Assembly: GCF_003675385.1 (NCBI RefSeq)
Contig: NZ_RCWZ01000002.1
Coordinates: 496,001 to 560,000 of the forward strand
From: Mucilaginibacter kameinonensis
Lineage (GTDB): Bacteria > Bacteroidota > Bacteroidia > Sphingobacteriales > Sphingobacteriaceae
Length of the DNA stretch: 64,000 bases
Direction of reading: 5' to 3'
Numbering within the stretch: the first letter of the stretch is position 1; every line of letters begins with the position of its first letter. The notes beneath the pieces are model-generated. The model did no database searches. It worked only from the letters and a program-made list of their open reading frames with translations, and had not been told where the DNA came from. Both the position numbers and the translations under genes were made by a program. Positions 16,422-26,000 of this stretch are shown here, in pieces.

Positions 16422-17732
16422 CTATACAACCTCCGCTACTACAAAAGTGCTTCCCCCAACAAATACCAGATCATCACTACCGGCATTTTTTTGTGCCAAT
16501 AGTAGTGCCTCTTTTACAGAAGGGTAGGCTTCTCCAGTTAAACCATGAGCCAGTGCCTGAATTTTCATGGTTTCAGCATCCAGTCCGCGGGGGATGTCCG
16601 GTTTGCAGAAGTAGTAGGTTGCGTCTTTAGGAAACATCGGCAATACTTTACCTGTATCTTTATCGTTCACCATTCCGATAACCATATGCAGACGATTGTA
16701 ATTAACAGACGCGATATTTTTCATTACTTCCTCAATACCATCCGGGTTATGCCCGATATCGCAAATGGTAAGTGGATCATGACTTAAGGTTTCCCAGCGG
16801 CCATGCAGGCCGGTAAGGGTTTTAACCTGCTTTAGCGCTGTTTGTATATCATCGTCGGAAATAGTGAAACCTTGCTCACGTAGCTCATCAATTGCAGATA
16901 AAACCGTTTTTATATTTTTAAGCTGATAGGTGCCGGGGAGGTCAAGCGCTAAGTCGTAAGTCTTGAGTTCGGAGTTTTTACTTTGGATGTGGAGCTCCAA
17001 TAATTCGGCGTTACCTTTCTCCTTTTGCTTTTCACCTTTCACCTTTTCTGTGATCCATTGTTCTGATGCAAACCGGATTTTGCTATTAGTTTCGCCCGCT
17101 TTATCAGTGAAAACCTTGGCTACTTCTTCTTGTTTCTCGCCTATAACAATCGGAATGCCCGGTTTAATTATGCCCGCTTTTTCGCCTGCTATAAGCGGGA
17201 GGGTGTTACCCAGCATATTCATGTGGTCCCATCCAATATTGGTAATTACCGACAGGAGCGGGGTAATCACATTGGTGGAATCTAATCTGCCGCCCAAACC
17301 TACTTCAATGATGGCGATATCTACTTTTTCCTTTGCAAAAACGTCAAAGGCAAGCGCTACGGTCATTTCAAAAAAGGAGGGAGCTATTTCTTCAAAATCG
17401 GCCTTATGATCCTCAACAAAGTCAATAACTGTTTGCTCGCTTATCATTTGACCGTTAACACGGATACGCTCACGAAAATCTTTAAGATGCGGAGACGTAT
17501 AAAGTCCGGTTTTATAACCGGCCGTTTGCAAAATGGCAGCCAGCATGTGTGACGTTGAACCTTTACCATTTGTACCGCCTACGTGTACGCTTTTAAATTT
17601 GTACTGAGGATCATCCAGCCGCCTGCAAAGTTCAAGCGTATTGGTAAGGTCTTTCTTAAATGCCGAAGCCCCGTCACGTGTAAACATGGGGAGCTGGGTG
17701 TAGAGGTATTGGATGGTTTGTTCGTAGTTCAT
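16422..17732 (-). CDS. folC: Bifunctional folylpolyglutamate synthase/dihydrofolate synthase
   Basis: A Mur-ligase-fold ATPase that adds glutamate to folates (and to dihydropteroate). From the start chosen here the protein has 436 residues. The P-loop GGTNGKGST lies at residues 52-60, then YTSPHLKDFRERIRVNG (about 76-92), EVGLGGRLDSTNV, the NIGWDHMNMLG motif, DIGHNPDG and a C-terminal domain. The frame is open to an ATG at 17780, with further ATGs at 17753 and 17732. I choose 17732 because the preceding codons (reading MNYEPST) are in-frame copies of the intergenic repeat words of locus D. Homologues as I recall begin close to this MNYEQTIQYL. Confidence 0.9.
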   Translation of the reverse strand: MNYEQTIQYLYTQLPMFTRDGASAFKKDLTNTLELCRRLDDPQYKFKSVHVGGTNGKGSTSHMLAAILQTAGYKTGLYTSPHLKDFRERIRVNGQMISEQTVIDFVEDHKADFEEIAPSFFEMTVALAFDVFAKEKVDIAIIEVGLGGRLDSTNVITPLLSVITNIGWDHMNMLGNTLPLIAGEKAGIIKPGIPIVIGEKQEEVAKVFTDKAGETNSKIRFASEQWITEKVKGEKQKEKGNAELLELHIQSKNSELKTYDLALDLPGTYQLKNIKTVLSAIDELREQGFTISDDDIQTALKQVKTLTGLHGRWETLSHDPLTICDIGHNPDGIEEVMKNIASVNYNRLHMVIGMVNDKDTGKVLPMFPKDATYYFCKPDIPRGLDAETMKIQALAHGLTGEAYPSVKEALLLAQKNAGSDDLVFVGGSTFVVAEVV

Positions 17733-17858
17733 GGTTGATGGTTCATAGTTCATAGTTTGAACTACTACTTGACCAGGCAAAAATAGTACTGAAGCTTAGT
17801 AAATGACAACGGGTAATTGTAATATTATTTCGACGTCACTATGAACCATGAACTATGG
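17724..17858. repeat. Inverted word repeat overlapping the folC start (locus D)
   Basis: The words GTTCATGG and GTTCATAG are repeated at 17724-17760. Their reverse complement (ACTATGAACCATGAACTATGG) appears at 17838-17857. The first arm overlaps the 5' end of folC. Same family as loci A and G. Confidence 0.8.
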
Positions 17859-17877
17859 TCCAGTAGCTCGCGCCGAA

Positions 17878-18696
17878 TTAATTTACCTTAAATACAAAAA
17901 CAACGGTACCCTGTTGCTGGTCAGGGGCGTTATCGAGCGGATTTAGCTTAGAATTCTTTACAGCGTCTTCGCATTTTTGAAGCAGGCCAGCATCTGATAT
18001 AGTTGTACCGCGAGCGCCGGCACGGGCGTAAGTTACGTTGCCATCCTTATCAACCCTAATATCAACCACAATTTTACCACTTTGACGGTTATCGTCGCTT
18101 ACAGAAGGTCTGCTTACAAAGTTGCGTTGCGCCATGTTTAGGCTTCCGCCGTTGCCTGAGCCTGTGCCATTATAGTTATTGGTAAGGGTAGTACCCGTCG
18201 TTTTACCCTGGTTACCCGGAGTTTTGCCAGTACCATCACCTTCGCCAGTACCGGTTGAGGCCTTGCCTTTGTACAAGGCATTTTGATTAACCGTAGGCTT
18301 GGCCGGAGGTGTTTTCACCGGTGGCGTAGGAGCTACATTCTGGCTTGGTTTTTTTGTAGGTGCAGCTACTTCCGGCGCGTCTTCATTATTTTGAGTAACT
18401 ACAGTTTTTTCGCTGCTTTCGGGAGTCGGTTTTTCTTCGGTAGGTTTTGATTCGGTAACCTTATCGGGTTTGGTGTGATTAGCTTTTTCGGCTACAGAAG
18501 GTTCTTCTGTGCTCATATAATCATCGCCCATACCTTCATCAACCGTACCATAGTTTACAAGAATACCACCGGTGCCATTCTCTTCAACCGGTGGATTTTT
18601 AAACACAATAAAATAACATGCCGCTATCAGCACAGCCATAATAATGCCTGTTGCTATAAATGCTTTCGGATAGTTATTTTCTTCCCTGTACTCCAT
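17878..18696 (-). CDS. tonB: Energy transducer TonB
   Basis: A 272-residue inner-membrane protein. One transmembrane helix lies near residues 12-31. A long Pro/Lys/Thr/Glu/Gly-rich periplasmic linker (about 35-190) follows, with many PTPP and KP runs. The C-terminal TonB domain (about 195-272) has the GKIVVDIRVDKDGNVTYARAG strand region and ends VVFVFKVN. It passes proton-motive energy from ExbB/ExbD to outer-membrane receptors. It is the last of the exbB-exbD-tonB set; a 205-base repeat locus separates it from exbD. Confidence 0.93.
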   Translation of the reverse strand: MEYREENNYPKAFIATGIIMAVLIAACYFIVFKNPPVEENGTGGILVNYGTVDEGMGDDYMSTEEPSVAEKANHTKPDKVTESKPTEEKPTPESSEKTVVTQNNEDAPEVAAPTKKPSQNVAPTPPVKTPPAKPTVNQNALYKGKASTGTGEGDGTGKTPGNQGKTTGTTLTNNYNGTGSGNGGSLNMAQRNFVSRPSVSDDNRQSGKIVVDIRVDKDGNVTYARAGARGTTISDAGLLQKCEDAVKNSKLNPLDNAPDQQQGTVVFVFKVN

Positions 18697-18718
18697 TTTT
18701 AAATTAGTGCAATTTTTA

Positions 18719-18900
18719 ATTAGCAGTTTTTTTTAGTAGCAGTGGCAGTTTACAGCGGCAGTTGAAAAGGTTACAAAGCCATAAAATGTAACTGCTACTG
18801 CAAACTGCAACTGCTACTTTTACAAAGTGGCAGTTTGCTTAAACAATTACAGTAACTTACTGCAATAAGCTACTGCAAATCTTAAACCGAAACTGCCACT
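18719..18900. repeat. Inverted word repeat between exbD and tonB (locus E, GCAGTAGC words)
   Basis: The words AGCAGTGGCAGTTTACAGCGGCAG, AACTGCTACTGCAAACTGC, AACTGCTAC, GTGGCAGTTTGC and AACTGCCACTG alternate in both orientations over about 180 bases, filling the whole space between exbD and tonB. Arms can pair as several nested hairpins. Confidence 0.75.
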
Positions 18901-18901
18901 G

Positions 18902-19303
18902 TTATCCCTTAGGTTCTGTTGCCAAAACCAGTTTAATATTCAATTTTTGTGCTACGTCCATTACCTGTACTACATCCTGTATGGCTACGGTTTTATCAAC
19001 ATATAAAACTATGGTAAGTTCGGTAGCCAGGTTTTTATAGCCTGCCAGTGTGGTTTGCAGGGCATCTACCGGGATCTCTTTTTTATCTACGTAGTATTTC
19101 AGGTCCTTGGTTACCGATACCGTTATCGTTTTTTTAGATACCGATTGCCCGGTTGACGATTTAGGCAATACCAGCTTAATAACGTTAGGGTTGGTAACTG
19201 TTGATGCTATGAGGAAAAACAGCAGCAGGAAGAACATAATATCGTTCATTGCCGATGTATGTACCTCTGCCGATGCGCCCCTGTGTCGTTTCCTTAAATT
19301 CAT
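18902..19303 (-). CDS. exbD: ExbD/TolR family biopolymer transport protein
   Basis: A 133-residue inner-membrane protein with a short cytoplasmic N-terminus, one transmembrane helix at about residues 21-38 and a periplasmic domain. The essential membrane Asp that carries protons is Asp21 (SAMNDIMFFLLL). It overlaps the exbB stop by 4 bases (ATGA type), so translation is coupled. Confidence 0.94.
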   Translation of the reverse strand: MNLRKRHRGASAEVHTSAMNDIMFFLLLFFLIASTVTNPNVIKLVLPKSSTGQSVSKKTITVSVTKDLKYYVDKKEIPVDALQTTLAGYKNLATELTIVLYVDKTVAIQDVVQVMDVAQKLNIKLVLATEPKG

Positions 19304-20013
19304 TTGCTCGGCTCCTCTAACAAGTCAATAAATTCAATGGCATCGGTTTCCAGTTTCAGGATCACTTTATCAACCATCATATTTAAAACATGGTAGCATA
19401 CGTAAGCAACAATACCTACAAACAAACCTGCCGCAGATGTCACCATTTTTACGTATAAACCGCCCGAAATTACACCCATGCTGATGTTATCGGTTTTTGA
19501 GATATCATAAAAGATCTTGATTACCCCGGCAATAGTACCCAGGAACCCGAACATAGGCGCGATACCGGCTACGATACCTAAAATACCAATGTTTTTTTCC
19601 AGCTTGGATACTTCCAGCTTACCAACGTTTTCGATAGCACCTTCAATATCTTTTATCGGGCGACCAATGCGTAATAAGCCTTTTTGTAACATACGGCCAA
19701 GCGGGGTGTTGTTATTGCGGCAAATAGCAATAGCCGATTCAAGGTTACCAGAGTGAATACTTGAACGAACCTGTACCATCAGGTTTGATTCGTCGCGTGA
19801 TGCTTTACGGATGGTAAAGTAACGCTCAAAAAATATAACCAGCCCCAATACAGCCAAAATACCTATCGGGATCATTACCCAGCCACCTTTAATCAGCAGG
19901 TCGCCAAAACGAAGTTCTTCAACAGGTGCGGCTGCGGTTGTTACGGCGTGATTTGCGGTGTCTGCCAGATGTTTGGCGGTATCTGTAAGTTGCTGTATTA
20001 ATAATAAAGTCAT
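19300..20013 (-). CDS. exbB: MotA/TolQ/ExbB proton channel family protein
   Basis: A 237-residue membrane protein with three helices (about 43-65, 147-175, 190-220) and the cytoplasmic loop NTPLGRMLQKGLLRIGRP between the first two. The GIAPMFGFLGTIAGVI motif is typical of ExbB/TolQ. Together with ExbD it forms the proton channel that drives TonB. The start overlaps the stop of the HU/SPOR gene by 4 bases, so the genes form one operon. Confidence 0.94.
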   Translation of the reverse strand: MTLLLIQQLTDTAKHLADTANHAVTTAAAPVEELRFGDLLIKGGWVMIPIGILAVLGLVIFFERYFTIRKASRDESNLMVQVRSSIHSGNLESAIAICRNNNTPLGRMLQKGLLRIGRPIKDIEGAIENVGKLEVSKLEKNIGILGIVAGIAPMFGFLGTIAGVIKIFYDISKTDNISMGVISGGLYVKMVTSAAGLFVGIVAYVCYHVLNMMVDKVILKLETDAIEFIDLLEEPSK

Positions 20014-21074
20014 TTCGTAGAATCAGTAATTTGTTTTGAGTATGTGTCTTTAGTTATTTTTCCTTGTGATACGAGTTTTTTTCTCGCGGTTTCAGCTTCA
20101 TCAGATGATGCAAATCCTCCGATGATTATTTTAATACGCGGACCGGTGCCTGGACCTTTCAGTATGTGGGCATCAATGCCTTTTCTCTTATAGTCTTTAA
20201 CAGCCTCTTCGCTTTTAGTTTCCGTTTTAAATGATCCTAAAAAAATAGCGTATTCAGTTTTTGCAACCGTATCAGCATTAGCGATTGGCTTATTTAACGC
20301 TTCAACAGGTTTGGAAATTGCCTTGGTCGTATCTGCGGTTGCCGGAACTGAGTCCTTTTGGGTACTATCCTGTTTAACTACAGGAGTTGCTTTCGGAGTT
20401 TCAACCTTTGGTTGTTCTGTTGTGTCCCGGTCATTAAGATGTAACAATGCCGGGTTATATTTATAAACGCCAAATAACGCGGCGGCAAGGGCGACTATTA
20501 CCAGCGCGATAATAATCCAGATGTTTGAGCTGCGTTCAACTTCCGGCTCATCGGCAATATACTCCGGCTCATTATTAAGCGGAACTGTAGCTACCGGTGG
20601 CGGTGTAAAAGTTTGCTGTAACGGTATTGCACTTGGTAAAGGCGGCGGCGGAGGTGGTGGCGGTATATAGCTTACCTTGTTGATTTTAATTGCAGGCAAA
20701 CCAAAAAATAAAGGATCTATACCCTGTTCCTGCGCCCTGAACGCTACTTTTCCATCCTGTAAATAAAACCAACCCAGTTCGGCAAAAGGAACTTCGCGTA
20801 GGGCAAGCTCCTGTTTAAGGCTGTTGATATATTTTTCGGTGAAATATTTGGATGATGCCAGTGAGATCTTCTTTTTTTCGGCAATGTAACGCGTCAGTAT
20901 CTCATCGTCTTTTAGCTGCTGATCAAAATGCAGTTTATGACCGGGAGGGTGCAATGTTGCCTGGGCATCATCATAATAGCCATTTACACGGAGGCGCGAA
21001 AAGCAGCCCAGGCCGGGTACACTTACTTCAGTGTACCGGCCAAGTAGTTCGCTTAAATAATTGGCTATATCCAT
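20010..21074 (-). CDS. Membrane protein with N-terminal HU-like domain and C-terminal SPOR domain
   Basis: A 354-residue (353 plus stop) protein. Residues 1-120 form a cytoplasmic domain I assign by recall to the bacterial HU-CCDC81 type (two HU-like folds; YLSELLGRYTEVSVPGLGCF, then SLKQELALREVPFAELGWFYL). A proline run (138-146) and linker follow, then one transmembrane helix (184-204), an acidic/Thr-rich periplasmic linker, and a SPOR domain (273-345: YAIFLGSFKTET, RIKIIIGGF) that binds denuded septal peptidoglycan. The layout places the HU-like part in the cytoplasm and SPOR in the periplasm. It is translationally coupled to exbB. Confidence 0.85.
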   Translation of the reverse strand: MDIANYLSELLGRYTEVSVPGLGCFSRLRVNGYYDDAQATLHPPGHKLHFDQQLKDDEILTRYIAEKKKISLASSKYFTEKYINSLKQELALREVPFAELGWFYLQDGKVAFRAQEQGIDPLFFGLPAIKINKVSYIPPPPPPPPLPSAIPLQQTFTPPPVATVPLNNEPEYIADEPEVERSSNIWIIIALVIVALAAALFGVYKYNPALLHLNDRDTTEQPKVETPKATPVVKQDSTQKDSVPATADTTKAISKPVEALNKPIANADTVAKTEYAIFLGSFKTETKSEEAVKDYKRKGIDAHILKGPGTGPRIKIIIGGFASSDEAETARKKLVSQGKITKDTYSKQITDSTK

Positions 21075-21114
21075 CCGGTAAAAATACAGTTAATTTTAAA
21101 ACATCAAACAGGGC

Positions 21115-22989
21115 TTAAAACGCGTAGCCTACACCGCCAAATATATTAAATCCGTAGTTAGGGTAGTACAACCAATTTTGGTATGAGCTGCTCAGGATAT
21201 TATTAGCCTGGGCAAATACCGAAAACCTGCTATTGATCCTGTATTCAACACTGCCACTTAAATCGCCAAAGCCTTTAATTGGTTGTTTAACCTGGTTGTA
21301 AACCGGTGAACCACTTGAAATGCTTGTAGGATCTAATACCAATAATCTATCGGTAGTTGATCCGCGGATAAGCAATGAACCGCTAACAGTCAGTTTGCTA
21401 TCAATGTGTATTGAAGTACCTGCAGTTAATAAAAATTTAGGCAGGTTCCATGGTTCCTTTTCTGATGCCAATTGGTAATCTTTGATTTCAACACGGCCGA
21501 AAATGTTAAAGTCGTCGGTCGCTTTAAAGTCCAACTCGCCGTTAAAGCCATTTACGCGGGCTTTGCCATCGTCATAAATAACAGTGAACTTATTGCCTTC
21601 GGCTAAGAAATTACTCACCATTAAAGGCATGTTTTTAATGCTGTTGCGATAAACGGCAGCTTTAAAGCTTAAGCCAGGAGCAAGGGTACCTTTTAAACCG
21701 GCGCTGATATCCAGCTGATCAACCGAGTTTTTGATGTTGATATTTTGGCCAAGGAATGGGTTGATCATGGCAAAATCATGCAATGAAGAACGGTTTACAT
21801 CGCCTTTGGCTTCAACAAACAAGCGTACATATTTAGGAATTACCTGTACCTCTAATTTGGCAGCCGGGAAAATGTAAAATTTGCCAAAATCGCCAAATTC
21901 TTTAACGATGTTAACGCCTGCATCAATCTTATAGTTATCGCCCTGAAATTTGATGTAAGGGTTAATCCTTGCTATATTGTTACCAAGGTTGTACAGGCTG
22001 TCTTTCTGAGTGGCCAAATCTAATGATCCACTTAAGCCGGCGTAAAACTGTTTAACAGTTTGGTTCAGGAAACCTGAGATCACGATATTGTTTTCACGTG
22101 CGTTATAAGCATTGCTGAAAGCATAGCCTTTTAGTTTTACCGCATAGGTGAAATCATTTTCAACGTCTTTATAGTTTTTTGCCAGTTCAACCTCACCATT
22201 AATGGTGTTGAAATGCTGTTTGGTTGGCACAAAATTATTGTCAGGAGCATCCTGGTTATAACCGTAAAAATAGGTACCTAAACGATTGTAGTTGATACGA
22301 CCTGAAATGTTGTTATCGCCAATAATGCTTTTACCAAATACACCAATGTCATCGCGGCTCTGGGTTTGTTTTTGCAACGAACCTGACTGCGATAGGTGCT
22401 TGATAAAACCGCCAAATTGTAAAGCCTCGTCACGACCATTTGCAAAGTAACCTTCGCCATAAATGCTCTTCAGATTTCCGAAACCAACTTTAGCATAGTT
22501 GTTAGTTAAGATTGAATCCTGCTCAGCCGGTCTTTTCATTGGATCCAGCTGCCTGATTTCGGAGTTTTGCTCCTGGCGTTTATCCAAAGGAGCATAGGTT
22601 AATGGCGCTTTAAAAGGCACTTTATCCTCCAGGTCCGGGTTACGGCGGATTTTTACCGCATCGGCCAGTACCGGTTTATATGCTGTGGTCACTACAATCT
22701 CTTCTGATAAGCTGCCGCCGTTGGCAGCGCTATTAGCGTTGTTGCCACCGCCTTTTTTAGTTGTATCTGCCGCGGCTTTTGCAGCGGCATCACCTAAGCC
22801 TTTGCTATCTGTAGCTTTTTTAGTTACCGGTTTGGGAGCAGCCTTTTTAGGCGCTGGTTTGGCAGCCGGTTTCTTAGTAGCGGTTTTTACAGTTGCTTTC
22901 TTCGCGGGTTTCTTTGTTTGTGCCTGAGCAGGAACAAAGTATAATGCTATTATTAAGGTAAGCAGCGTATATGTGTATCTTGAGTTCAT
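21115..22989 (-). CDS. TonB-dependent receptor-like outer-membrane beta-barrel protein
   Basis: A 624-residue exported protein. The signal peptide ends near AQAQ (residue 24). It is followed by a striking Lys/Ala/Pro-rich stretch of about 70 residues (KKPAKKATVKTATKK and similar), then EEIVVTTAYKPVLADAVKIR, which resembles a TonB-box/plug start, and many amphipathic strands ending in an aromatic residue (GGVGYAF). It is shorter than usual SusC proteins and lacks a CarboxypepD-like domain. It is the second gene of the minus-strand run that contains ExbB, ExbD and TonB, so a dedicated energised partnership is likely. The substrate is unknown. Confidence 0.82.
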   Translation of the reverse strand: MNSRYTYTLLTLIIALYFVPAQAQTKKPAKKATVKTATKKPAAKPAPKKAAPKPVTKKATDSKGLGDAAAKAAADTTKKGGGNNANSAANGGSLSEEIVVTTAYKPVLADAVKIRRNPDLEDKVPFKAPLTYAPLDKRQEQNSEIRQLDPMKRPAEQDSILTNNYAKVGFGNLKSIYGEGYFANGRDEALQFGGFIKHLSQSGSLQKQTQSRDDIGVFGKSIIGDNNISGRINYNRLGTYFYGYNQDAPDNNFVPTKQHFNTINGEVELAKNYKDVENDFTYAVKLKGYAFSNAYNARENNIVISGFLNQTVKQFYAGLSGSLDLATQKDSLYNLGNNIARINPYIKFQGDNYKIDAGVNIVKEFGDFGKFYIFPAAKLEVQVIPKYVRLFVEAKGDVNRSSLHDFAMINPFLGQNINIKNSVDQLDISAGLKGTLAPGLSFKAAVYRNSIKNMPLMVSNFLAEGNKFTVIYDDGKARVNGFNGELDFKATDDFNIFGRVEIKDYQLASEKEPWNLPKFLLTAGTSIHIDSKLTVSGSLLIRGSTTDRLLVLDPTSISSGSPVYNQVKQPIKGFGDLSGSVEYRINSRFSVFAQANNILSSSYQNWLYYPNYGFNIFGGVGYAF

Positions 22990-23016
22990 TGCTTGTCTTT
23001 TTTATATTACTCTTTG

Positions 23017-26000
23017 TTACTGTTTGTTAGTTGTATCTGGCTGGGTAGTTTCTTTGGTACTTGCAGCAGGTGCCTTGGTTTTGCGGCCACTCAGTTTATC
23101 CAGCTTTTCTTTAGCAGTAGGTAATATGTCGTCATCGGCTTTATAGTTATCAATGATACTTTGCAGGGTTGCTTTTGCCTGGAAGCTATCTTTTAAGCCC
23201 ACATAGGTATCTGATAACAAAATGTATGTTTTGGCAACCCAGTAATCGTAGTTAGGCATTTCCTTGGCCAGGTCAAAACACATTTTTTGCGCTGTTTTAT
23301 AACGGCCCTTTTCATACTCAATAAGGGCAAGGTTATAACGGGCTTCGGCAGCGGCAACAGTTTTAGTGTTTGTAGCGGTATAAGTAAATTGCTTAACAGC
23401 AATAGCGGTATCACCGGTTGCCAGGTAGGCTTTACCTTCATACAAACCGGTTTTAAATTTATCTTCCTGCGATGTTTTATCGTTAGTTTTCACCAATTCG
23501 GCGTACTTGATGGCATCGTCGGTCATCAACATTTCCGAGTAGCAATACATCAGGTTGGTGATGGCGAACGTATAATCGGCCTTGTATTCGGCATTGGTTT
23601 CCAAACGTTTCAGGAACACAACGGCTTCATTGTATTTCTTTTGCTGCATGTATAGTTTAGCCATGCTGATCAACGCTTTTTCGCTGTAAGCGCTGGTCCA
23701 GTCGTTCAGGATCACGTTGTAATCAACAACAGCCTCGTCTGTACGGCCTAAAGCGGCTAAACCTTGCGCACGGATAAAACGGGCTTGTTTTTCGTAGATC
23801 TGTTTGCCCGGGAATTTATCAAAGTAAGCATTAACGGCACTTACAGTACCTTGCCAGTCGCCTTTAAGGTAAAGGTTATTGGCTGCAGTGATCATGATGC
23901 TTTCCTGATCAGATGTGGTATAGTTACCGATAGGAGTAGTGCCTGCATAATTAATAAACGTTTGGGCATCGCCTTTATCGGTATAGATCTTTTCGATCTG
24001 TTTTAAAGATTGTTTAGCCTCATCGGTTGATGAATAATCCTGAACTACTTTTTTAAATGATTCAACTGCCAGGTCATCATTGCCTGCATTGTAATCAATC
24101 AAGCCAATAGTAACCAATGCACGTGGTACGTAGCTACTGTTCGGATATTTCTGGATCATAGCCTGTAGGTCGGTCTTTGCTTTCTCTCCGTCGGTTTTCA
24201 GGAAGTAGGTGTAAGCAATCTCGAACGACGCGTCATCAGCATAATCAGAGTTAGGGAATTTATTCAGTACATCGTTCAAAGTACTGATCTTGGTATCTAA
24301 CGAACCCTGTAAGCCCTGGATCATACCGCGCTGAAATAAGGCGTAATCTTCGCCCTGGTTGTGCATGGCTATAATGCGGTTATAATAGGTCATGGCATTA
24401 CCGTAGCTTTTCATTACAAAATAGCTATCGGCCAGGCGGGTTATGGCGTCGTTTTGGGTGTTCGCGTCTTTTACATCACCCTGTAAAAACTTCTCGAAAT
24501 AGGTAGCCGCTTTTTTATACTGTTCATCGCCAAAGGCAGCATAAGCTAAAGCGTAATTTGCATAATTAGACACATCGGTTTCTTTGGCCTCTGGCATGCT
24601 TAGGAACTTCTCAAAGGTTTCAACAGATTCGCCGTATTTACGAACCTCAAACATAGCCTCTGCCATCCAGTAATTAGTTAATGCTTCTGTTTTACTATCA
24701 ACCGGATCTTTTAACGAACGCAGGAAAATACCTATCGCGTTTTCAAAGGCACGCTCATTGTAAAATTCCAAACCGCGATAATAAGTAACTTTTTGATAAG
24801 CTAAACGGGCACTTTGGTTTTTGTTAGGGATAGGTTCCAATATCTCCACCGCTTCTTTGTAGCTGCGCGAGTTCAATAACTCTTCGCCTAATAATACCTT
24901 AACTTCGTCAATACGTTTTGAACGCGGATAAGTAGCCAGGTATAACCTTGTAGCACCTAAGGCCTGCAGGTTAAAGTCAAGCTCGTATGATAGTTTGGCG
25001 TATTCATAAAGCGCGTCTTCCTGTAATTGCTTGTCATAATCCAATTTTGATGCATTAAGGAACGCGTTACGGGCACTTTGTTTATTGTTCATTTTCAGGA
25101 ACACATCGCCCAATGTATAGTTACCACTTTGGCTGTAAACGTCATGTTGCTCAACCAGTTTTTCCAGTTCGCTGGCTGCTTTGGCATAGTTACCTACCTT
25201 AAAATAGGTGTAACCCATTTGGTAGCTGTCCTGCGTGTTTTGAGTACGGCCCTGGTCGCGGTCTTCAAAGCGGCCATAGTATTTAACGGCGTTATCATAA
25301 TCGGCCTTGGCAAAGTATGATGCAGCTATGATGCGCAGCATCTCAGTTTCGTTTTGCTGATGTGTGCTGTTCACGATAGGCACCGCGTAGTTGATCACAT
25401 CGTCATATCGTTTATCTAAAAAGTAAACGGCCGAAATATAATAAGGATAGCTGTTTTCGTATTTTTTAGAGTTTTTAAGCTTTTCAAAGTTTACCAGGGC
25501 AAGGTGGTAATCCTTATTCAGGTAAGCGATATAGGCAAAGTAGTAAGTAGCGTCTTCGGTAAATTCGGTGCGCTTATTTTTAACTTCGCCAAAAAGTAAC
25601 TGGGCGTTTTTGTAATCTTTTAACTCAAAGTAAGCGTAGCCTTTACGGAATTTATACTCGGTATTGTCGTGCCCGTTAAGCTCACCTGCTTCAACCTTAT
25701 TAAACCACCTGATAGCATCTTCATACTTACCTTGTTTAAAATATGATTTACCTATCTGGAAAAAAGCCTGTTTAGTAAGCGGGTTTTCGGGATGTTCTTT
25801 TATAAACCGAAGGAACATGCTTTCGGCATCATCATTACCCAGATTAAGGGCACAATAGGCTTCGTAATACTGGCAGTTTTCTTTGGTGAGCGATAGCTCG
25901 GTTTCAAACTGAGGTTGGGTACTTGTTTTAATTTTGTAAGCTTCAACGAGGCGGAATTGTTCGGCAGCCGAAGAAAATTTTCCTTTGTCCATCAGATCCA

